DNA of 64,000 bases from JBCCMA01 sp045107005 (lineage in GTDB: Bacteria > Pseudomonadota > Gammaproteobacteria > Steroidobacterales > JBCCMA01): contig JBGCFP010000003.1 of the NCBI GenBank assembly GCA_045107005.1, positions 6,951 to 70,950 of the forward strand, given 5' to 3'. The stretch's first letter is position 1. Each line of letters starts with the position of its first letter. Position numbers and translations under genes: made by a program. Shown here in pieces: positions 9,756-19,257 of this stretch. The notes under the pieces are model-generated. The model was not told the origin of the DNA. It made no database searches and saw nothing but the letters and a program-made list of their open reading frames with translations.

Positions 9756-10253
9756 ATGAACAGAATTTTTAGCGTGGTTTTCGGTTGGGTAGCAATGATG
9801 CTGGCCGTTGCTGATGCGGCGGGCGACGTCGTTCGATTGTCCGAACCGGTTAGCGAGACGGCGACGCATGAGGTTTTTGGTGCGCCGATGCCCGAGGCAT
9901 CCGAGGCCCGTTCTCTGGGTGCACTGGTCGCGAATTCAGAGGCGTACATTGACAAGGATGTTGTGGTCGATACGCGCATCGCCAAAGTTTGCCAGAAAAA
10001 GGGCTGTTTTTTCGTGGCCACCGACGGTGCGACCACGGCGCGGGTGACGTTCAAGGACTACGGCTTTTTCATCCCGACGGACGCTGGTGGTAAAGAGGTG
10101 TCATTGGCAGGCACGTTCAGCCGCAAGGCGTTGAGCAAGAAAGACGCCGCCCACTATGCCAGCGATCTTGGCGACGATGCCCCGGCGACCGATGCGCCGA
10201 AATTCGAATACGTGATTGTGGCGTCGTCGATTCGAATTCCCAAGACGTTTTGA
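9756..10253 (+). CDS. DUF4920 domain secreted protein
   Basis: A 165-aa protein with a signal peptide (MNRIFSVVFGWVAMMLAVAD). The core 'KDVVVDTRIAKVCQKKGCFFVATDG...ARVTFKDYGFFIPTDAGGKEVSLAGTF' is the signature of DUF4920, a small OB-fold-like periplasmic family with a Cys pair (CQKKGC) that could bind metal or form a disulfide. An SD (GGGAG) precedes the ATG. The family function is unknown. Confidence 0.85.
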   Translation: MNRIFSVVFGWVAMMLAVADAAGDVVRLSEPVSETATHEVFGAPMPEASEARSLGALVANSEAYIDKDVVVDTRIAKVCQKKGCFFVATDGATTARVTFKDYGFFIPTDAGGKEVSLAGTFSRKALSKKDAAHYASDLGDDAPATDAPKFEYVIVASSIRIPKTF

Positions 10254-10257
10254 GTAG

Positions 10258-10285
10258 AAGGCGCGGGGCTTGTGCCTCGCGCCTT
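10258..10285. terminator. Hairpin between convergent genes
   Basis: Arms AAGGCGCG and CGCGCCTT, extended by GGC/GCC, form a stable hairpin between the DUF4920 gene stop and the convergent propeller gene stop. There is no long T-run, so it is likely a shared 3'-end structure. Confidence 0.55.
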
Positions 10286-10293
10286 CGGACCCG

Positions 10294-12828
10294 TTAGTCG
10301 ACCGTGACGCATTCGGCGGGCGGTGTCGGTCCGTCGGGCACGCAATCCGTGCGAGTGCCGTACGACCAGCCTGAACCGCCACGGCCAATGTAGACAGTGC
10401 CGAACTCCTCTTTGCTGGCATCAATGGCCCGAATCGAGTCGAGGCTGGACGCCGGGAAGGTTGCGATCCGAGAGAAATTCGCCCCGTTGTTCACCGAGCG
10501 CCAGATTCCGTATTGGCCGGCGTTCAGGCCGGCGGCGTAGATTGTCGCGTAGTTGTTGCCCGGCGCCGGTTTGCCAAAACCGATGGCCGAGACCCTGGTC
10601 AACGTGCCCACCGTTGTCCAGGTCGCGCCGCCGTCTACGCTGCGCAGCAACGGCGCATCAATGCCGTTGAGCGGACCGGCGCTGAAAAACAAGTGGCCCG
10701 CTTCACCGGGTACGGAGCGCAACTGCGCGTTGAAACGCGAGAACGGTGACAGCTCTCCATTAAAGCGCTGGGTCCAGGTTTGCCCGCCGTCGACAGTGCG
10801 CCACAGCCCGGCCGAGATAGCCGCATCGGTGCTGCCGCTGTGATAGTAGTAAAACGTGGCGCCCAACACGCGATCCGCGGCCAGATGTTTGCGGTCGAGG
10901 AAGTTCGCAAAGTGCGAACCGGGCGCCGCGGCAAATTCCCCGGGCAGCACAACTCGCGACCAAGTGACACCGCGATCCAGAGTGTAAAAAGGCGAGCGAT
11001 TGAACGTGGGTGCCCAGACGATGTTGTCCGGGTCGTCAGCAGCCACCGCGATGCTGCCGAAACTCATACGCCAGGGATCGTTCGCGTCGGCCTGGGGCGG
11101 TGTGGGCAACGTGGCGAATTTCGTCCACGTGCGTCCACCGTCCTCGCTATAGCCCGCCTGCACCGCATCGCCGTCGGCCGAACAGCAGAAGCGATGATCG
11201 CTGGTGTTTGAGATGACGAAGCCGCTCTGCGCCGGTGTCCATTCGAGTTGCCAGGTGCTGTTGAATCGGCGTGACGGGCCGTGAGTGAGTGGGAAAACCT
11301 CTGGGTCTTCGGACACGCGCAAACCAAAGTCCCACCCGCCGAGTATGGGTTTTTGACCGGGCGGCACGATGACGTCGTTGGCCACCAGTTGTTCGATGCC
11401 GCGCGATTGCACGGTCCAGTCCACCGAGTTCGCACTGTCGGTCACGTCGGCGAACCAGAACCCGATGCCGTTGGTCAGCAGCAGCCGATTGGGGACCACC
11501 GGGTCAAACTGAACGTTGGAGACGGAGAAAAAGTTGTCGCTGATCCACGTTAGCCAGGGTGATTCGCCGGGCTGAGTATTGGCACTGCGGGCCAACTCGA
11601 TGAAGGTTTCGCCGCCGTCCACGCTGCGGGCGTTGTCGCCGTTGATATTGAATACATAGAGCGCGTCGGTTGTTGGATTGACCGCAACGCTGCCGTATTC
11701 GAACGGCCGTGATGGCAGTCGATCGGTGAGCTCAGTCCATGCGCCGCTGGCGTAACGCCATACGCCGTCGAGACCGGCAATAAACAAGCTCCCGTCGCTG
11801 TCAAAGCTGCCGTCACGGGCACTGACCGGTGCGTCGCCGGCGCCGTTCGGCAGAGGACTAAACGTCTGGCCTCCGTCGACGCTGCGAAAAAAGCCGTTGC
11901 CAAATGACATGGCGTAGAGCGTTTGCGAATTCGACGGCACTCCGAAAACCAGAACGTCTGCGCTTTGAATGCCGTCGGTCAAGGCATCCTGATCGACCGG
12001 CAGCGGTAGTCCGCTCGCCGTCGACCAGTTGGCGCCACCGTCTGTGGTGCGCAGCAGGCCGTCACGCACCGTGCCGAACCACACGGTATCGGGATCGGTG
12101 GGGCTGACGCGCAGGATCGGGTTCCACTGGCGATAATCATCATTGGGCTCCATGTAAATGCCCTCCAGTGCCGTGCGTTGCCACGAGTCGCCGCGGTCGT
12201 CCGTGCGATACACCCGTCCGGCCAGAGCCATATAGATTCGGTTCGCGTCGGACGGTGCGACGGCAATAGCTTCCACGCCGACATCGAGCACTTCTGGGAC
12301 CAGGTCCGCCGCGGGCATTGAACGGGTGCTCACGATCAGCGACCAGATGCCGTTGTCGAGTCGATACGCGCCGTAAGTATCAGCGCGCACGACGCGCGTG
12401 CTACCCGTGGCATCGGCGCTGAAGCCTGTCAACATCCCGCCGGCACCGACTTGCACGGGTCGCCACTCGAAGCGCTCGGTTTGCGCACCCGGTCCGGGTG
12501 CGGCAAAGAAGAATTGGCGCAGGATGCCAAGATCGACCACGTTCACCACGCCGTCGCCGGTCAGATCGGCAACCGGGTCGTCGGAAAAGAAACGGCTGCG
12601 CAGGATGCCAAGATCGACCACATTGATCGTGCCATTGTTATCCAGATCGGGGTCGCAACGGTTGCCGAAACCGTCGTTGTCCGCGTCGAGCTGAGAGGCA
12701 TTGGCGAGAAATGCGCAGTTGTCGTTTTGGTCATCGAAGCCGTCGCCATCGCTGTCCGCCGCAAAGCACGAGGGCGCGCAAAAGAAACCAAGCGCCATCC
12801 ACGCGGTCCACTGAGTAGCTGAAATCAT
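10294..12828 (-). CDS. Secreted sortilin/BNR-type propeller protein with N-terminal TSP3-dockerin module
   Basis: 844 aa from the ATG at 12828, which begins a signal peptide (MISATQWTAWMALGFFCAPS..CFA) and follows AAGGGG. The in-frame upstream ATG at 12888 would put 20 extra polar residues before it. Directly after the signal peptide comes the TSP3 repeat (DSDGDGFDD..DNC..GNRCD) and two dockerin-like loops. The rest is many Asp-box/BNR repeats ('RTDDRGDSWQRT', 'RTTDGGANWSTA', 'SVDGGQTFSPL', 'TLDRGVTWSRV', 'TVDGGQTWTQRF', 'SVDGGATWTTV'), typical of Vps10/sortilin or xyloglucanase-like propellers. No catalytic residues can be assigned from sequence alone. It is probably an exported carbohydrate- or protein-binding propeller. 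Confidence 0.88.
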   Translation of the reverse strand: MISATQWTAWMALGFFCAPSCFAADSDGDGFDDQNDNCAFLANASQLDADNDGFGNRCDPDLDNNGTINVVDLGILRSRFFSDDPVADLTGDGVVNVVDLGILRQFFFAAPGPGAQTERFEWRPVQVGAGGMLTGFSADATGSTRVVRADTYGAYRLDNGIWSLIVSTRSMPAADLVPEVLDVGVEAIAVAPSDANRIYMALAGRVYRTDDRGDSWQRTALEGIYMEPNDDYRQWNPILRVSPTDPDTVWFGTVRDGLLRTTDGGANWSTASGLPLPVDQDALTDGIQSADVLVFGVPSNSQTLYAMSFGNGFFRSVDGGQTFSPLPNGAGDAPVSARDGSFDSDGSLFIAGLDGVWRYASGAWTELTDRLPSRPFEYGSVAVNPTTDALYVFNINGDNARSVDGGETFIELARSANTQPGESPWLTWISDNFFSVSNVQFDPVVPNRLLLTNGIGFWFADVTDSANSVDWTVQSRGIEQLVANDVIVPPGQKPILGGWDFGLRVSEDPEVFPLTHGPSRRFNSTWQLEWTPAQSGFVISNTSDHRFCCSADGDAVQAGYSEDGGRTWTKFATLPTPPQADANDPWRMSFGSIAVAADDPDNIVWAPTFNRSPFYTLDRGVTWSRVVLPGEFAAAPGSHFANFLDRKHLAADRVLGATFYYYHSGSTDAAISAGLWRTVDGGQTWTQRFNGELSPFSRFNAQLRSVPGEAGHLFFSAGPLNGIDAPLLRSVDGGATWTTVGTLTRVSAIGFGKPAPGNNYATIYAAGLNAGQYGIWRSVNNGANFSRIATFPASSLDSIRAIDASKEEFGTVYIGRGGSGWSYGTRTDCVPDGPTPPAECVTVD
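12484..12756 (-). other. TSP3 + dockerin-like module, copy 2 (N-terminal)
   Basis: Encodes the TSP3 repeat plus loops DLDNNGTINVVDLGILR and DLTGDGVVNVVDLGILR. Both the loop-1 Cys and the tail Cys seen in the C-terminal copies are missing. Confidence 0.83.
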
Positions 12829-13061
12829 CGGAAATACCCCTTGCGACCGTGCTGGTCGCGAAAATTTGACGGATTGGGGTAGATGCACGCCACGTTGTGC
12901 GCAGTGGCCGTTTCCCGGCTCATGTCGCGGAGTCTAGAGGGCGACAGGCGCGGCAATTGTATCCATTCGTTTCCAGACGACGTGATTCGTTAGACTGTGG
13001 TTTCTACGCGAGCGTAGACTTCACGGTGACGAGAAGAGATCGAGATCATCACCCAGGAGTA

Positions 13062-13610
13062 ATGAAGATGCGAGCATTGATACTTATGGCAGCGGCTTGG
13101 TTGGCAGCGCCGACGTTTGCCTGCGAAAGCCCGCTATTGGACCAGGATTTTCGCAAACTGGCGTCAGAGGATTCGGTGAACCTGTGCAAGGAGTACGCGG
13201 GCAAAGTGGTACTCGTGGTCAACACCGCGTCGAAGTGTGGTAACACACCGCAGTATGACGGACTCGAGAAGTTGTACCAGGAATACGGTGAAGACGGCCT
13301 GGTTGTTTTGGGTTTTCCGAGCAACGATTTTTTCGGCCAGGAGCCGGGTACCGAGGACGAGGTCAAGGAATTTTGTCGCCTGACTTACGACATCAAGTTT
13401 CCGATGTTCGAGAAAGTGACCGTGAAGGAAGAGGCCGCGCATCCGTTTTTCAAGCGGCTTGCCTCCGCGTCGGGTACTTACCCAACGTGGAATTTTCACA
13501 AGTTTCTGATCGGGCGTGACGGCAAGTTGGTGAGCGAGTTCAGTCCGCGCACCAAGCCCTACGACAAGAAAGTGGTTGCCGCGATCAAAGGCGCGCTGGC
13601 CGATTCCTGA
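13062..13610 (+). CDS. Glutathione peroxidase family protein, exported
   Basis: 182 aa from the ATG at 13062, preceded by AGGAG; the longer upstream frame has no SD and no family similarity. The signal peptide MKMRALILMAAAWLAAPTFA is followed by a thioredoxin-fold GPx domain. The peroxidatic Cys is in 'NTASKCGNTPQY', the Gln in 'FPSNDFFGQEPG' and the Trp/Asn in 'TYPTWNFHKFLI'. It reduces hydroperoxides, with thioredoxin- or glutathione-like donors in this Cys-GPx group, here probably in the periplasm. The stop overlaps the start of the next gene (TGATG). Confidence 0.92.
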   Translation: MKMRALILMAAAWLAAPTFACESPLLDQDFRKLASEDSVNLCKEYAGKVVLVVNTASKCGNTPQYDGLEKLYQEYGEDGLVVLGFPSNDFFGQEPGTEDEVKEFCRLTYDIKFPMFEKVTVKEEAAHPFFKRLASASGTYPTWNFHKFLIGRDGKLVSEFSPRTKPYDKKVVAAIKGALADS

Positions 13611-14074
13611 TGCTCAAGCGCTGGCTGCAACAGCTCGGCGACGTGATGACGTCGCCAAGTACCGAAGCGGTTGATGCCCCGCAGCGCGAGCACGCGCTGC
13701 GGGTGGCGACTGCTGCACTGATGGTCGACGTCGCTCGCGCCGATCATCAGTTCGATGAAACCGAACTCGCGCTGATGCTGAAGTTGATGGCCGAACGCTT
13801 CGAACTCAGTGACGACGAGACTCAAGCGCTTGCCAATACCGCGCAAGCGGCAGCGCAGGATGCTGTGTCGGTCTATGAATTCACCCAGCAGTTGCACGAG
13901 CATTTGAGCGACGATGAAAAAGCGGCGATCGTTGGGCTACTGTGGCAGGTGGCCTACGCCGACGGACAACTCGACAAATATGAAAACTCGCTGGTGCTGA
14001 AAATCAGTGACCTGTTGTTTGTGTCGCGTGGGCTAGTGATGCGTCTCAAGCACGATGCGGCCAGCGCGGGCTAG
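13610..14074 (+). CDS. TerB-like family protein
   Basis: A 154-aa all-helical cytoplasmic protein. The pattern 'ALRVATAALMVDVARADHQFDETELALMLKLM' and 'LLWQVAYADGQLDKYENSLVLKISDLLFVS' shows the duplicated acidic helices (ADxxxDxxE) of the TerB/DjlA-N fold. It overlaps the glutathione peroxidase gene by 1 nt, so the two form a bicistronic unit and may share a stress role. Whether it has anything to do with tellurite is unknown. Confidence 0.85.
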   Translation: MLKRWLQQLGDVMTSPSTEAVDAPQREHALRVATAALMVDVARADHQFDETELALMLKLMAERFELSDDETQALANTAQAAAQDAVSVYEFTQQLHEHLSDDEKAAIVGLLWQVAYADGQLDKYENSLVLKISDLLFVSRGLVMRLKHDAASAG

Positions 14075-14076
14075 TC

Positions 14077-16104
14077 TCACTCAATCTCCACCCGAAACCG
14101 AAACTCCACCGTGCTGCCCGCTGCCATAGCGCCGCCGGGGGTGATTCGAATGGCGTCAACGGCGGCGTCGGCACCGCTCGACGGAGCGTACAGATAGGTC
14201 GAGCCACCGGTGTTGGAAAACGCCAGGTCACTCGCTACCAGCGTGAGACCGCTTGCCGGCGAATCGTCGACGAAACGCACCGACAGTCCGCCGGTCAGTG
14301 GGTCATTGATAAAGCTTGTGTTGTCCGGCAACACATCGGTAAGCGTCACCGTGCCACTGTCGATGCTCGCCGCACCGGGGTTGGTAATGGCGATGGTGTA
14401 CTCGACGACGGCGCCGGGAAGCGCGTGCGCGTTGCCGGTTCCGACGATCGGATCGGAAATCACGCTTGCGGTTTTCGTGGCGACCAGGGGTTCACTGCAT
14501 TCAAAGCCTGAAGACACCCCGGGGATGTCCAGCTCGCTGATGCTGATGCGTTGGCCGCTGCTGCCGGCCGTCGCGCCATAGTTGGACGTAAACGGCGCCG
14601 GATTGCCGTCGGTCGTGCCCGGTGCGCCGCCCAGAACAGAGGTGCTCGTCGCGCTCAAAGCGGCGTTAAGGGCGGCTAAGCCACCACCGCCGCCGCCGCC
14701 GGGTCCGTGCGGTGAGCTGTTGCCATTGGTGCCGCCGTCACCGCCGCGCACGCGCACCGTGACGGACGCGCCGCTGGCGTCCGCCGCTGCCAGTAGCACA
14801 GCGCCGCCACCGCCGCCGCCGCCGCTGCCATCATTGCCGACGGTCTGATTGGCGGTCTCACCGTCAGCCAGAATTTCGCCGTTGCCCACCACGGTTGCCG
14901 CACGCACGATGACCACTCCGCCACCGCGGGCGCCGCTGCTGGCCGGGCCACCTGCGGGTGTGCCGGTCGCGTTGTTTGTCGTGCCAGCGCCGCCGCCGCC
15001 ACCGGGTACCAAACGATCCACGCTCATGCTGGTCACGCCCGCGCCGCCGAAGCCACCGGTTTGCGCGCACACGGACGGTCCGCCCGGGCACCAGGCATAG
15101 CCCCCGACGCCACCGTCGCCAAAACCGGCACCACCGCCACCACCGGTGTTTTGATCGTTGCTCGACGGGTTGCCATCGGTGCCACCACCGCCGGCGTTGC
15201 CCGGTGCGCCGCGGGCAAAGCTGCCGTTGGGATAGCCTTCAACCAGATTGTCGATGACGCTGCCGTTGTCGAACATCAATCGGGGGCTACCGGCAATGCC
15301 TTCGCCTTTGGCACCGTTCGCGCCGTTGGAAAAGGGGGTTCGATAATCGGTGCTCGCGCCGCTGCCCGTGGTCGAGCTGCGTCCACCGCCACCGCGAAAT
15401 CCGCTGGCGGAAACGTCGATGCGTTGACCATTAAGATCAAGTGTGTCGGCGATGTCGAGCGCCACTACGCCACCGCTGCTGCCGTTCCAAACGGTTGCGG
15501 TCAGCGTGCCGGTCAGCGTGAGATTACTGAACTGAGGTACGCGCACCACCTGGAAACCGCGCTGTCCGCGAGTGCCAGTAGCGCTCTGCGTGCTGTAGTC
15601 GAACTGCGTTGGGGAAGCTAGCGTCAGTGTGCCGCCGCCAAGCCCAACGGCGTTCGTCGCACGGGCAAATTCGAAGCGGCCTGAGCGACGCAGATTGGTC
15701 GAGCCGCTGGCTGGGTCACCGCCTGCACCGTCGCCGTAGCTGCTGGTGTTGTCGCGATTGATGTTGGCGTCCTGCATCTGAATCACCAGAACCAGATCGC
15801 CCGCGCTGATGGTGGCGCTGGCACCGCGCGCGCTGCCAAGGGTTAGCGATGAGGTACCCGCTCCCGGGTTGGTAGTGCCGGGCCAGTAAGTATTGACGAT
15901 GCCGGATAACGCGGCCGGGCCGTCGTTGCCGGGTATGCCGCACTGCTGCGCTTGGGCGACGCCACTAGTAATCAGCGCGCACGCCAGCGCGAACGCGTTG
16001 ATCACGCGCGCGAGGACGCTGTGCCGCTGGCCTGATCCTTGGCCAAACGCAAGATGAATCAGCAGCTTGCACATGACGTGAAGAATACGGAAGAAGGATT
16101 GCAC
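14077..16104 (-). CDS. Glycine-rich secreted protein with C-terminal DUF11-like domain
   Basis: 675 aa. A hydrophobic segment ending 'GVAQAQQC' at about 33-53 looks like a signal peptide; the true start may be an internal codon closer to it (e.g. the in-frame GTG of 'RVINAFALACAL'). Residues 230-500 are extremely Gly-rich with runs of 5-8 Gly, as in 'NTGGGGGAGFGDGGVGG' and 'DGSGGGGGGGAVLLAA'. The end (~530-675) has a DUF11-like Ig-type domain ('VVEYTIAITNPGAASIDSGTVTLTDVLPD'). It is probably a cell-surface or matrix protein. It lacks the TSP3-dockerin module of its neighbours. Confidence 0.8.
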   Translation of the reverse strand: MQSFFRILHVMCKLLIHLAFGQGSGQRHSVLARVINAFALACALITSGVAQAQQCGIPGNDGPAALSGIVNTYWPGTTNPGAGTSSLTLGSARGASATISAGDLVLVIQMQDANINRDNTSSYGDGAGGDPASGSTNLRRSGRFEFARATNAVGLGGGTLTLASPTQFDYSTQSATGTRGQRGFQVVRVPQFSNLTLTGTLTATVWNGSSGGVVALDIADTLDLNGQRIDVSASGFRGGGGRSSTTGSGASTDYRTPFSNGANGAKGEGIAGSPRLMFDNGSVIDNLVEGYPNGSFARGAPGNAGGGGTDGNPSSNDQNTGGGGGAGFGDGGVGGYAWCPGGPSVCAQTGGFGGAGVTSMSVDRLVPGGGGGAGTTNNATGTPAGGPASSGARGGGVVIVRAATVVGNGEILADGETANQTVGNDGSGGGGGGGAVLLAAADASGASVTVRVRGGDGGTNGNSSPHGPGGGGGGGLAALNAALSATSTSVLGGAPGTTDGNPAPFTSNYGATAGSSGQRISISELDIPGVSSGFECSEPLVATKTASVISDPIVGTGNAHALPGAVVEYTIAITNPGAASIDSGTVTLTDVLPDNTSFINDPLTGGLSVRFVDDSPASGLTLVASDLAFSNTGGSTYLYAPSSGADAAVDAIRITPGGAMAAGSTVEFRFRVEIE

Positions 16105-16499
16105 GCGATGTTAAGTCAATCACAGCTCGAGCAACTCAGCGCAAAGAAGCGCGTTAATCGCGGTCAAAGTGGGTTATGACATAACGGCCTCGACGCGTGC
16201 GCATGCAACGTTCGCGCTTCCTCGCACCAGCGCTCGGCGTGGTTTAATTGCCGGGGAGTTCACGCTACCGGTCTGTCAGGACTTGAACGGTATCCAGCCC
16301 CAGACCGACTGCCATTTTCCGTTGGGGTATCAGAAGTCGTTCTAAACCAGCTCACAACGGCATATTATGTAAGGCTATCTACCCGCCCGCCGGCTCACTG
16401 TCGGGTGGACGCCTGTCTACATTCTTTTCATGGGGACGTGCCGTGTTTTTGGATCTTGAGAAACAGTGGTCTGAGGTGTCGCAGATACCGCTGACAAAA
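16105..16499. other. Intergenic region with one near-palindrome
   Basis: 395 bp separate the divergent glycine-rich protein and molybdenum hydroxylase genes. I see no ORF or RNA gene. The one clear structure is GTTATG-A-CATAAC at 16173-16185, a 13-bp inverted repeat that could be an operator for either gene. No convincing -35/-10 pair is visible. Confidence 0.5.
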
Positions 16500-18758
16500 A
16501 TGAATCGGCGTCAGTTTGTCGGCCGCACGGCGGCGGGCGCATTGTTGCTTGGCGTGCCTTTGAGCGCGCCGCGGGCGGATGATCATGAAGAAGTCGAGAA
16601 GACCCTTGAAAATATGCAGGGTGGGGATGCAACGCCATCGTTGTTTATCGCGCTGCACCCCGACGGGCAGGTCGATCTGACTTGTCATCGTTCTGAGATG
16701 GGGCAGCAAAGCTGGACGTCGATGGCGCAGCTGATTGCCGAGGAACTCGAAGCGGATTTCAGTCGCGTCAACATCGTGCAAGCCATTGGTCATCCGCGCT
16801 ATGGCGATCAAAACACTGACGGTTCACGCTCCGTGCGCTACAACTTTACGCGTTTGCGCACCGCGGGTGCGGCGATGCGACTGATGCTTGAACGAGCCGC
16901 GGCGGAACATTTTGGTGTCGAGAGTGGCTGTACCGCGAACGACCACTACGTTGTGCACACGGCCAGCGGGCGGCGCGTGAGTTTCGGCGAGCTTGCAGAG
17001 CGTGCGTCCGGGCAAGCCATCCCGTCGCTATCTGAGGTCAAGCTTAAGACGCGCGACCAGTGGCGCTACATTGGCAAGCCCACGCCTTCCCTAACGGTGC
17101 CAAAGATCACGCGCGGTCAGGGCGAGTTTGGTATCGATGTTCAGTTGCCAGACATGGTGCACGCTGTCATCGCGCGTCCGCCGCAGGTGCTCGGTAAGCC
17201 GGGCAAAGTTGACGATGCGAAAAGTCGCGACGTGCCGGGTTTTCTGCGCACGGTGCGTTTGCCTGACGCGAGTGAGCCGGTCGCGTTCAAACCGCTTGGC
17301 GGAATTGCCGTGGTCGCGAAAGACACCTATGCCGCGATTGCCGCGCGTCGCGTGTTGAGCGTGGAGTGGGACACCGGACCCAACGCGCAGTACGATTCGG
17401 CCGATTTTGAAAAAGCCATGACCGCGACGGCGCGCCAGCCCGGCGCGGTAAAACTCAATCGCGGTGATGCGAATAAGGCGCTGGAGTCGGCCACGCGATC
17501 CGTGACCGCCGAGTACTACGCGCCGCATTTGGCGCAAGCGCCCATGGAGCCGCCTGTCGCCACCGCGCGCTGGGAGGGCAACAAGGTCGAGTGTTGGGCG
17601 TGCACGCAAACACCGCAGGCCTCGCGTCGCACTGTGGCACAAGTGTGCGGCGTACCCGAAGACAACGTGACCATCAATGTGACCTGGCTGGGTGGCGGGT
17701 TCGGGCGCAAATCCAAACCTGACTACGTGGTGGAGGCGGCGCTGATCGCTCGTGAGATCGGGCAACCGGTCAAAGTCACGTGGACGCGAGAGGACGATTT
17801 GCAGCACGGCTACTTTCATTCGGTCAGCGCGCAGCGCTTCGACGCGGCACTGGATGATGACGGTCGCTGCACGGCGCTGCGTCATCGCACCGTGTTTCCG
17901 CCGATTCCGTCAACCTTCGCGGCGGGTGCCGACGATCCGTCGTGGGGTGAACTCGGGCTCGGCGCGACGGACAATCCCTTTGCGGTACCAAACTTGCGTC
18001 TTGAGAGCGGACGCGCCAAAGCGCACGTGCGCATTGGTTGGCTGCGTGCGGTGGCGAATGTCTACCACGCGTTTGGTGTGCAGAGTTTCGCGTCCGAGCT
18101 GGCAGCAGAGGCCGGTCGCGATCCGCGCGACTATCTGCTCGAACTGATCGGTCCGGATCGCTTGATTGATCCCAATAACGAAGGTGCCGAGTACAGCAAC
18201 TACGGCAGTCCGATGGCGGACTATCCGATCGACACGGCTCGACTCAAGCATGTCGCGCGCAAGGCGTCGGACATGGCGAACTGGGGGCGCGAGCTGCCTG
18301 AGGGTCACGGGCTGGGTATTGCCGTGCATCGCTCGTTTGTCTCTTACGTCGCGACTGTCGTGGAAGTAGCTGTTACGAAAGACGGTGCGCTCACCATCCC
18401 CGGCGTGTGGTCGGCGATTGATGCCGGTACCGTGGTTAACACTCGGCACACTGAATCGCAGGTGGAGGGTGGCACGCTGTACGGTTTGTCCAACGCGCTC
18501 TACGGTGAGATGACAGCGAAAGACGGCGCGATCGTCCAGGCAAATTTCCCCGCGTGGCGCATCATGCGCATGAACGAAGCGCCACGGCGAATGCAAGTGC
18601 ACATCGTTGAATCCGATGCGCCACCGGGAGGCGTGGGCGAGCCGCCGACGCCGCCCGCTGCACCGGCACTGGCCAACGCGATATTTGCCGCGACTGGTGT
18701 TCGCTATCGTCGTTTACCAATCATGGGTGCCAGCGCGACCACGCTGCCGCGCGCTTAA
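16500..18758 (+). CDS. Molybdopterin-binding large subunit of an aldehyde/isoquinoline oxidoreductase (IorB type)
   Basis: 752 aa from the ATG at 16500, which starts a twin-arginine signal (MNRRQFVGRTAAGALLLGVP). A GTG at 16443 preceded by GGGGAC is the alternative. It is the Mo-cofactor subunit of a xanthine-oxidase-family hydroxylase that oxidises aldehydes or N-heterocycles. Visible motifs are 'TWLGGGFGRKSKPDYVVEAALIA', 'RIGWLRAVANVYHAFGVQSFASELA' and 'GVGEPPTPPAAPALANAIFAATG', whose GVGE Glu is the catalytic base in the family. The Tat signal on the large subunit and the absence of a FAD subunit fit the periplasmic two-subunit IorAB class, which passes electrons to a cytochrome. The substrate is unknown. 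Confidence 0.92.
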   Translation: MNRRQFVGRTAAGALLLGVPLSAPRADDHEEVEKTLENMQGGDATPSLFIALHPDGQVDLTCHRSEMGQQSWTSMAQLIAEELEADFSRVNIVQAIGHPRYGDQNTDGSRSVRYNFTRLRTAGAAMRLMLERAAAEHFGVESGCTANDHYVVHTASGRRVSFGELAERASGQAIPSLSEVKLKTRDQWRYIGKPTPSLTVPKITRGQGEFGIDVQLPDMVHAVIARPPQVLGKPGKVDDAKSRDVPGFLRTVRLPDASEPVAFKPLGGIAVVAKDTYAAIAARRVLSVEWDTGPNAQYDSADFEKAMTATARQPGAVKLNRGDANKALESATRSVTAEYYAPHLAQAPMEPPVATARWEGNKVECWACTQTPQASRRTVAQVCGVPEDNVTINVTWLGGGFGRKSKPDYVVEAALIAREIGQPVKVTWTREDDLQHGYFHSVSAQRFDAALDDDGRCTALRHRTVFPPIPSTFAAGADDPSWGELGLGATDNPFAVPNLRLESGRAKAHVRIGWLRAVANVYHAFGVQSFASELAAEAGRDPRDYLLELIGPDRLIDPNNEGAEYSNYGSPMADYPIDTARLKHVARKASDMANWGRELPEGHGLGIAVHRSFVSYVATVVEVAVTKDGALTIPGVWSAIDAGTVVNTRHTESQVEGGTLYGLSNALYGEMTAKDGAIVQANFPAWRIMRMNEAPRRMQVHIVESDAPPGGVGEPPTPPAAPALANAIFAATGVRYRRLPIMGASATTLPRA

Positions 18759-18773
18759 GGGAGCATCACGAAC

Positions 18774-19229
18774 ATGGCCATCAAACTCAACATCAACGGT
18801 GTCGACAAGGACATCGACGCTGCGCCGCAAACGCCTCTTCTTTGGGTGCTGCGCGATCATCTTGGCATGACCGGAACCAAGTTTGGCTGCGGCGTCGCGC
18901 AGTGCGGCGCGTGCACCGTGCACGTCGACGGCGCGCCGACGCGCTCCTGCGTGCTGCCGCACGATTCCCTGGCCGGACGCAAAATCACGACCATTGAAGG
19001 GCTCGATGGTGCGGAGGCTGATGCCGTGCGCAACGCCTGGGAGAGCATTGACGTACCGCAGTGTGGTTACTGCCAGTCGGGTCAGATTATGTCTGCCACG
19101 GCGCTGTTAAAAAACACGCCCAAGCCAACGGACGACGACATTGATCGCGACATGAGCGGCAATTTGTGCCGCTGCGCAACCTATATGCGCATCCGGCGTG
19201 CGATCAAGGATGCGGCGGAAGAGTTGTAG
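18774..19229 (+). CDS. [2Fe-2S] small subunit of the molybdenum hydroxylase (IorA type)
   Basis: A 151-aa iron-sulfur partner of the upstream gene, 15 bp downstream with GGGAG before the ATG. The plant-ferredoxin cluster ligands are in 'FGCGVAQCGACTVHVDG' with a distal Cys in 'TRSCVLP'. The second cluster is in 'CGYCQSGQIM' and 'GNLCRCATYMRIRRAI'. It has no signal peptide of its own and probably travels folded with IorB through the Tat system. Electrons pass from the Mo site through the two clusters. Confidence 0.94.
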   Translation: MAIKLNINGVDKDIDAAPQTPLLWVLRDHLGMTGTKFGCGVAQCGACTVHVDGAPTRSCVLPHDSLAGRKITTIEGLDGAEADAVRNAWESIDVPQCGYCQSGQIMSATALLKNTPKPTDDDIDRDMSGNLCRCATYMRIRRAIKDAAEEL

Positions 19230-19257
19230 CGATAGCTGTTCAGCGTTGGCGCGTTGT

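Noticed and set aside
16443..16499. GTG start for the molybdenum hydroxylase large subunit
   Set aside because: It would place the twin-arginine motif 20 residues inside. The ATG at 16500 gives a standard Tat signal, though the GTG has the better SD, so this remains an alternative.
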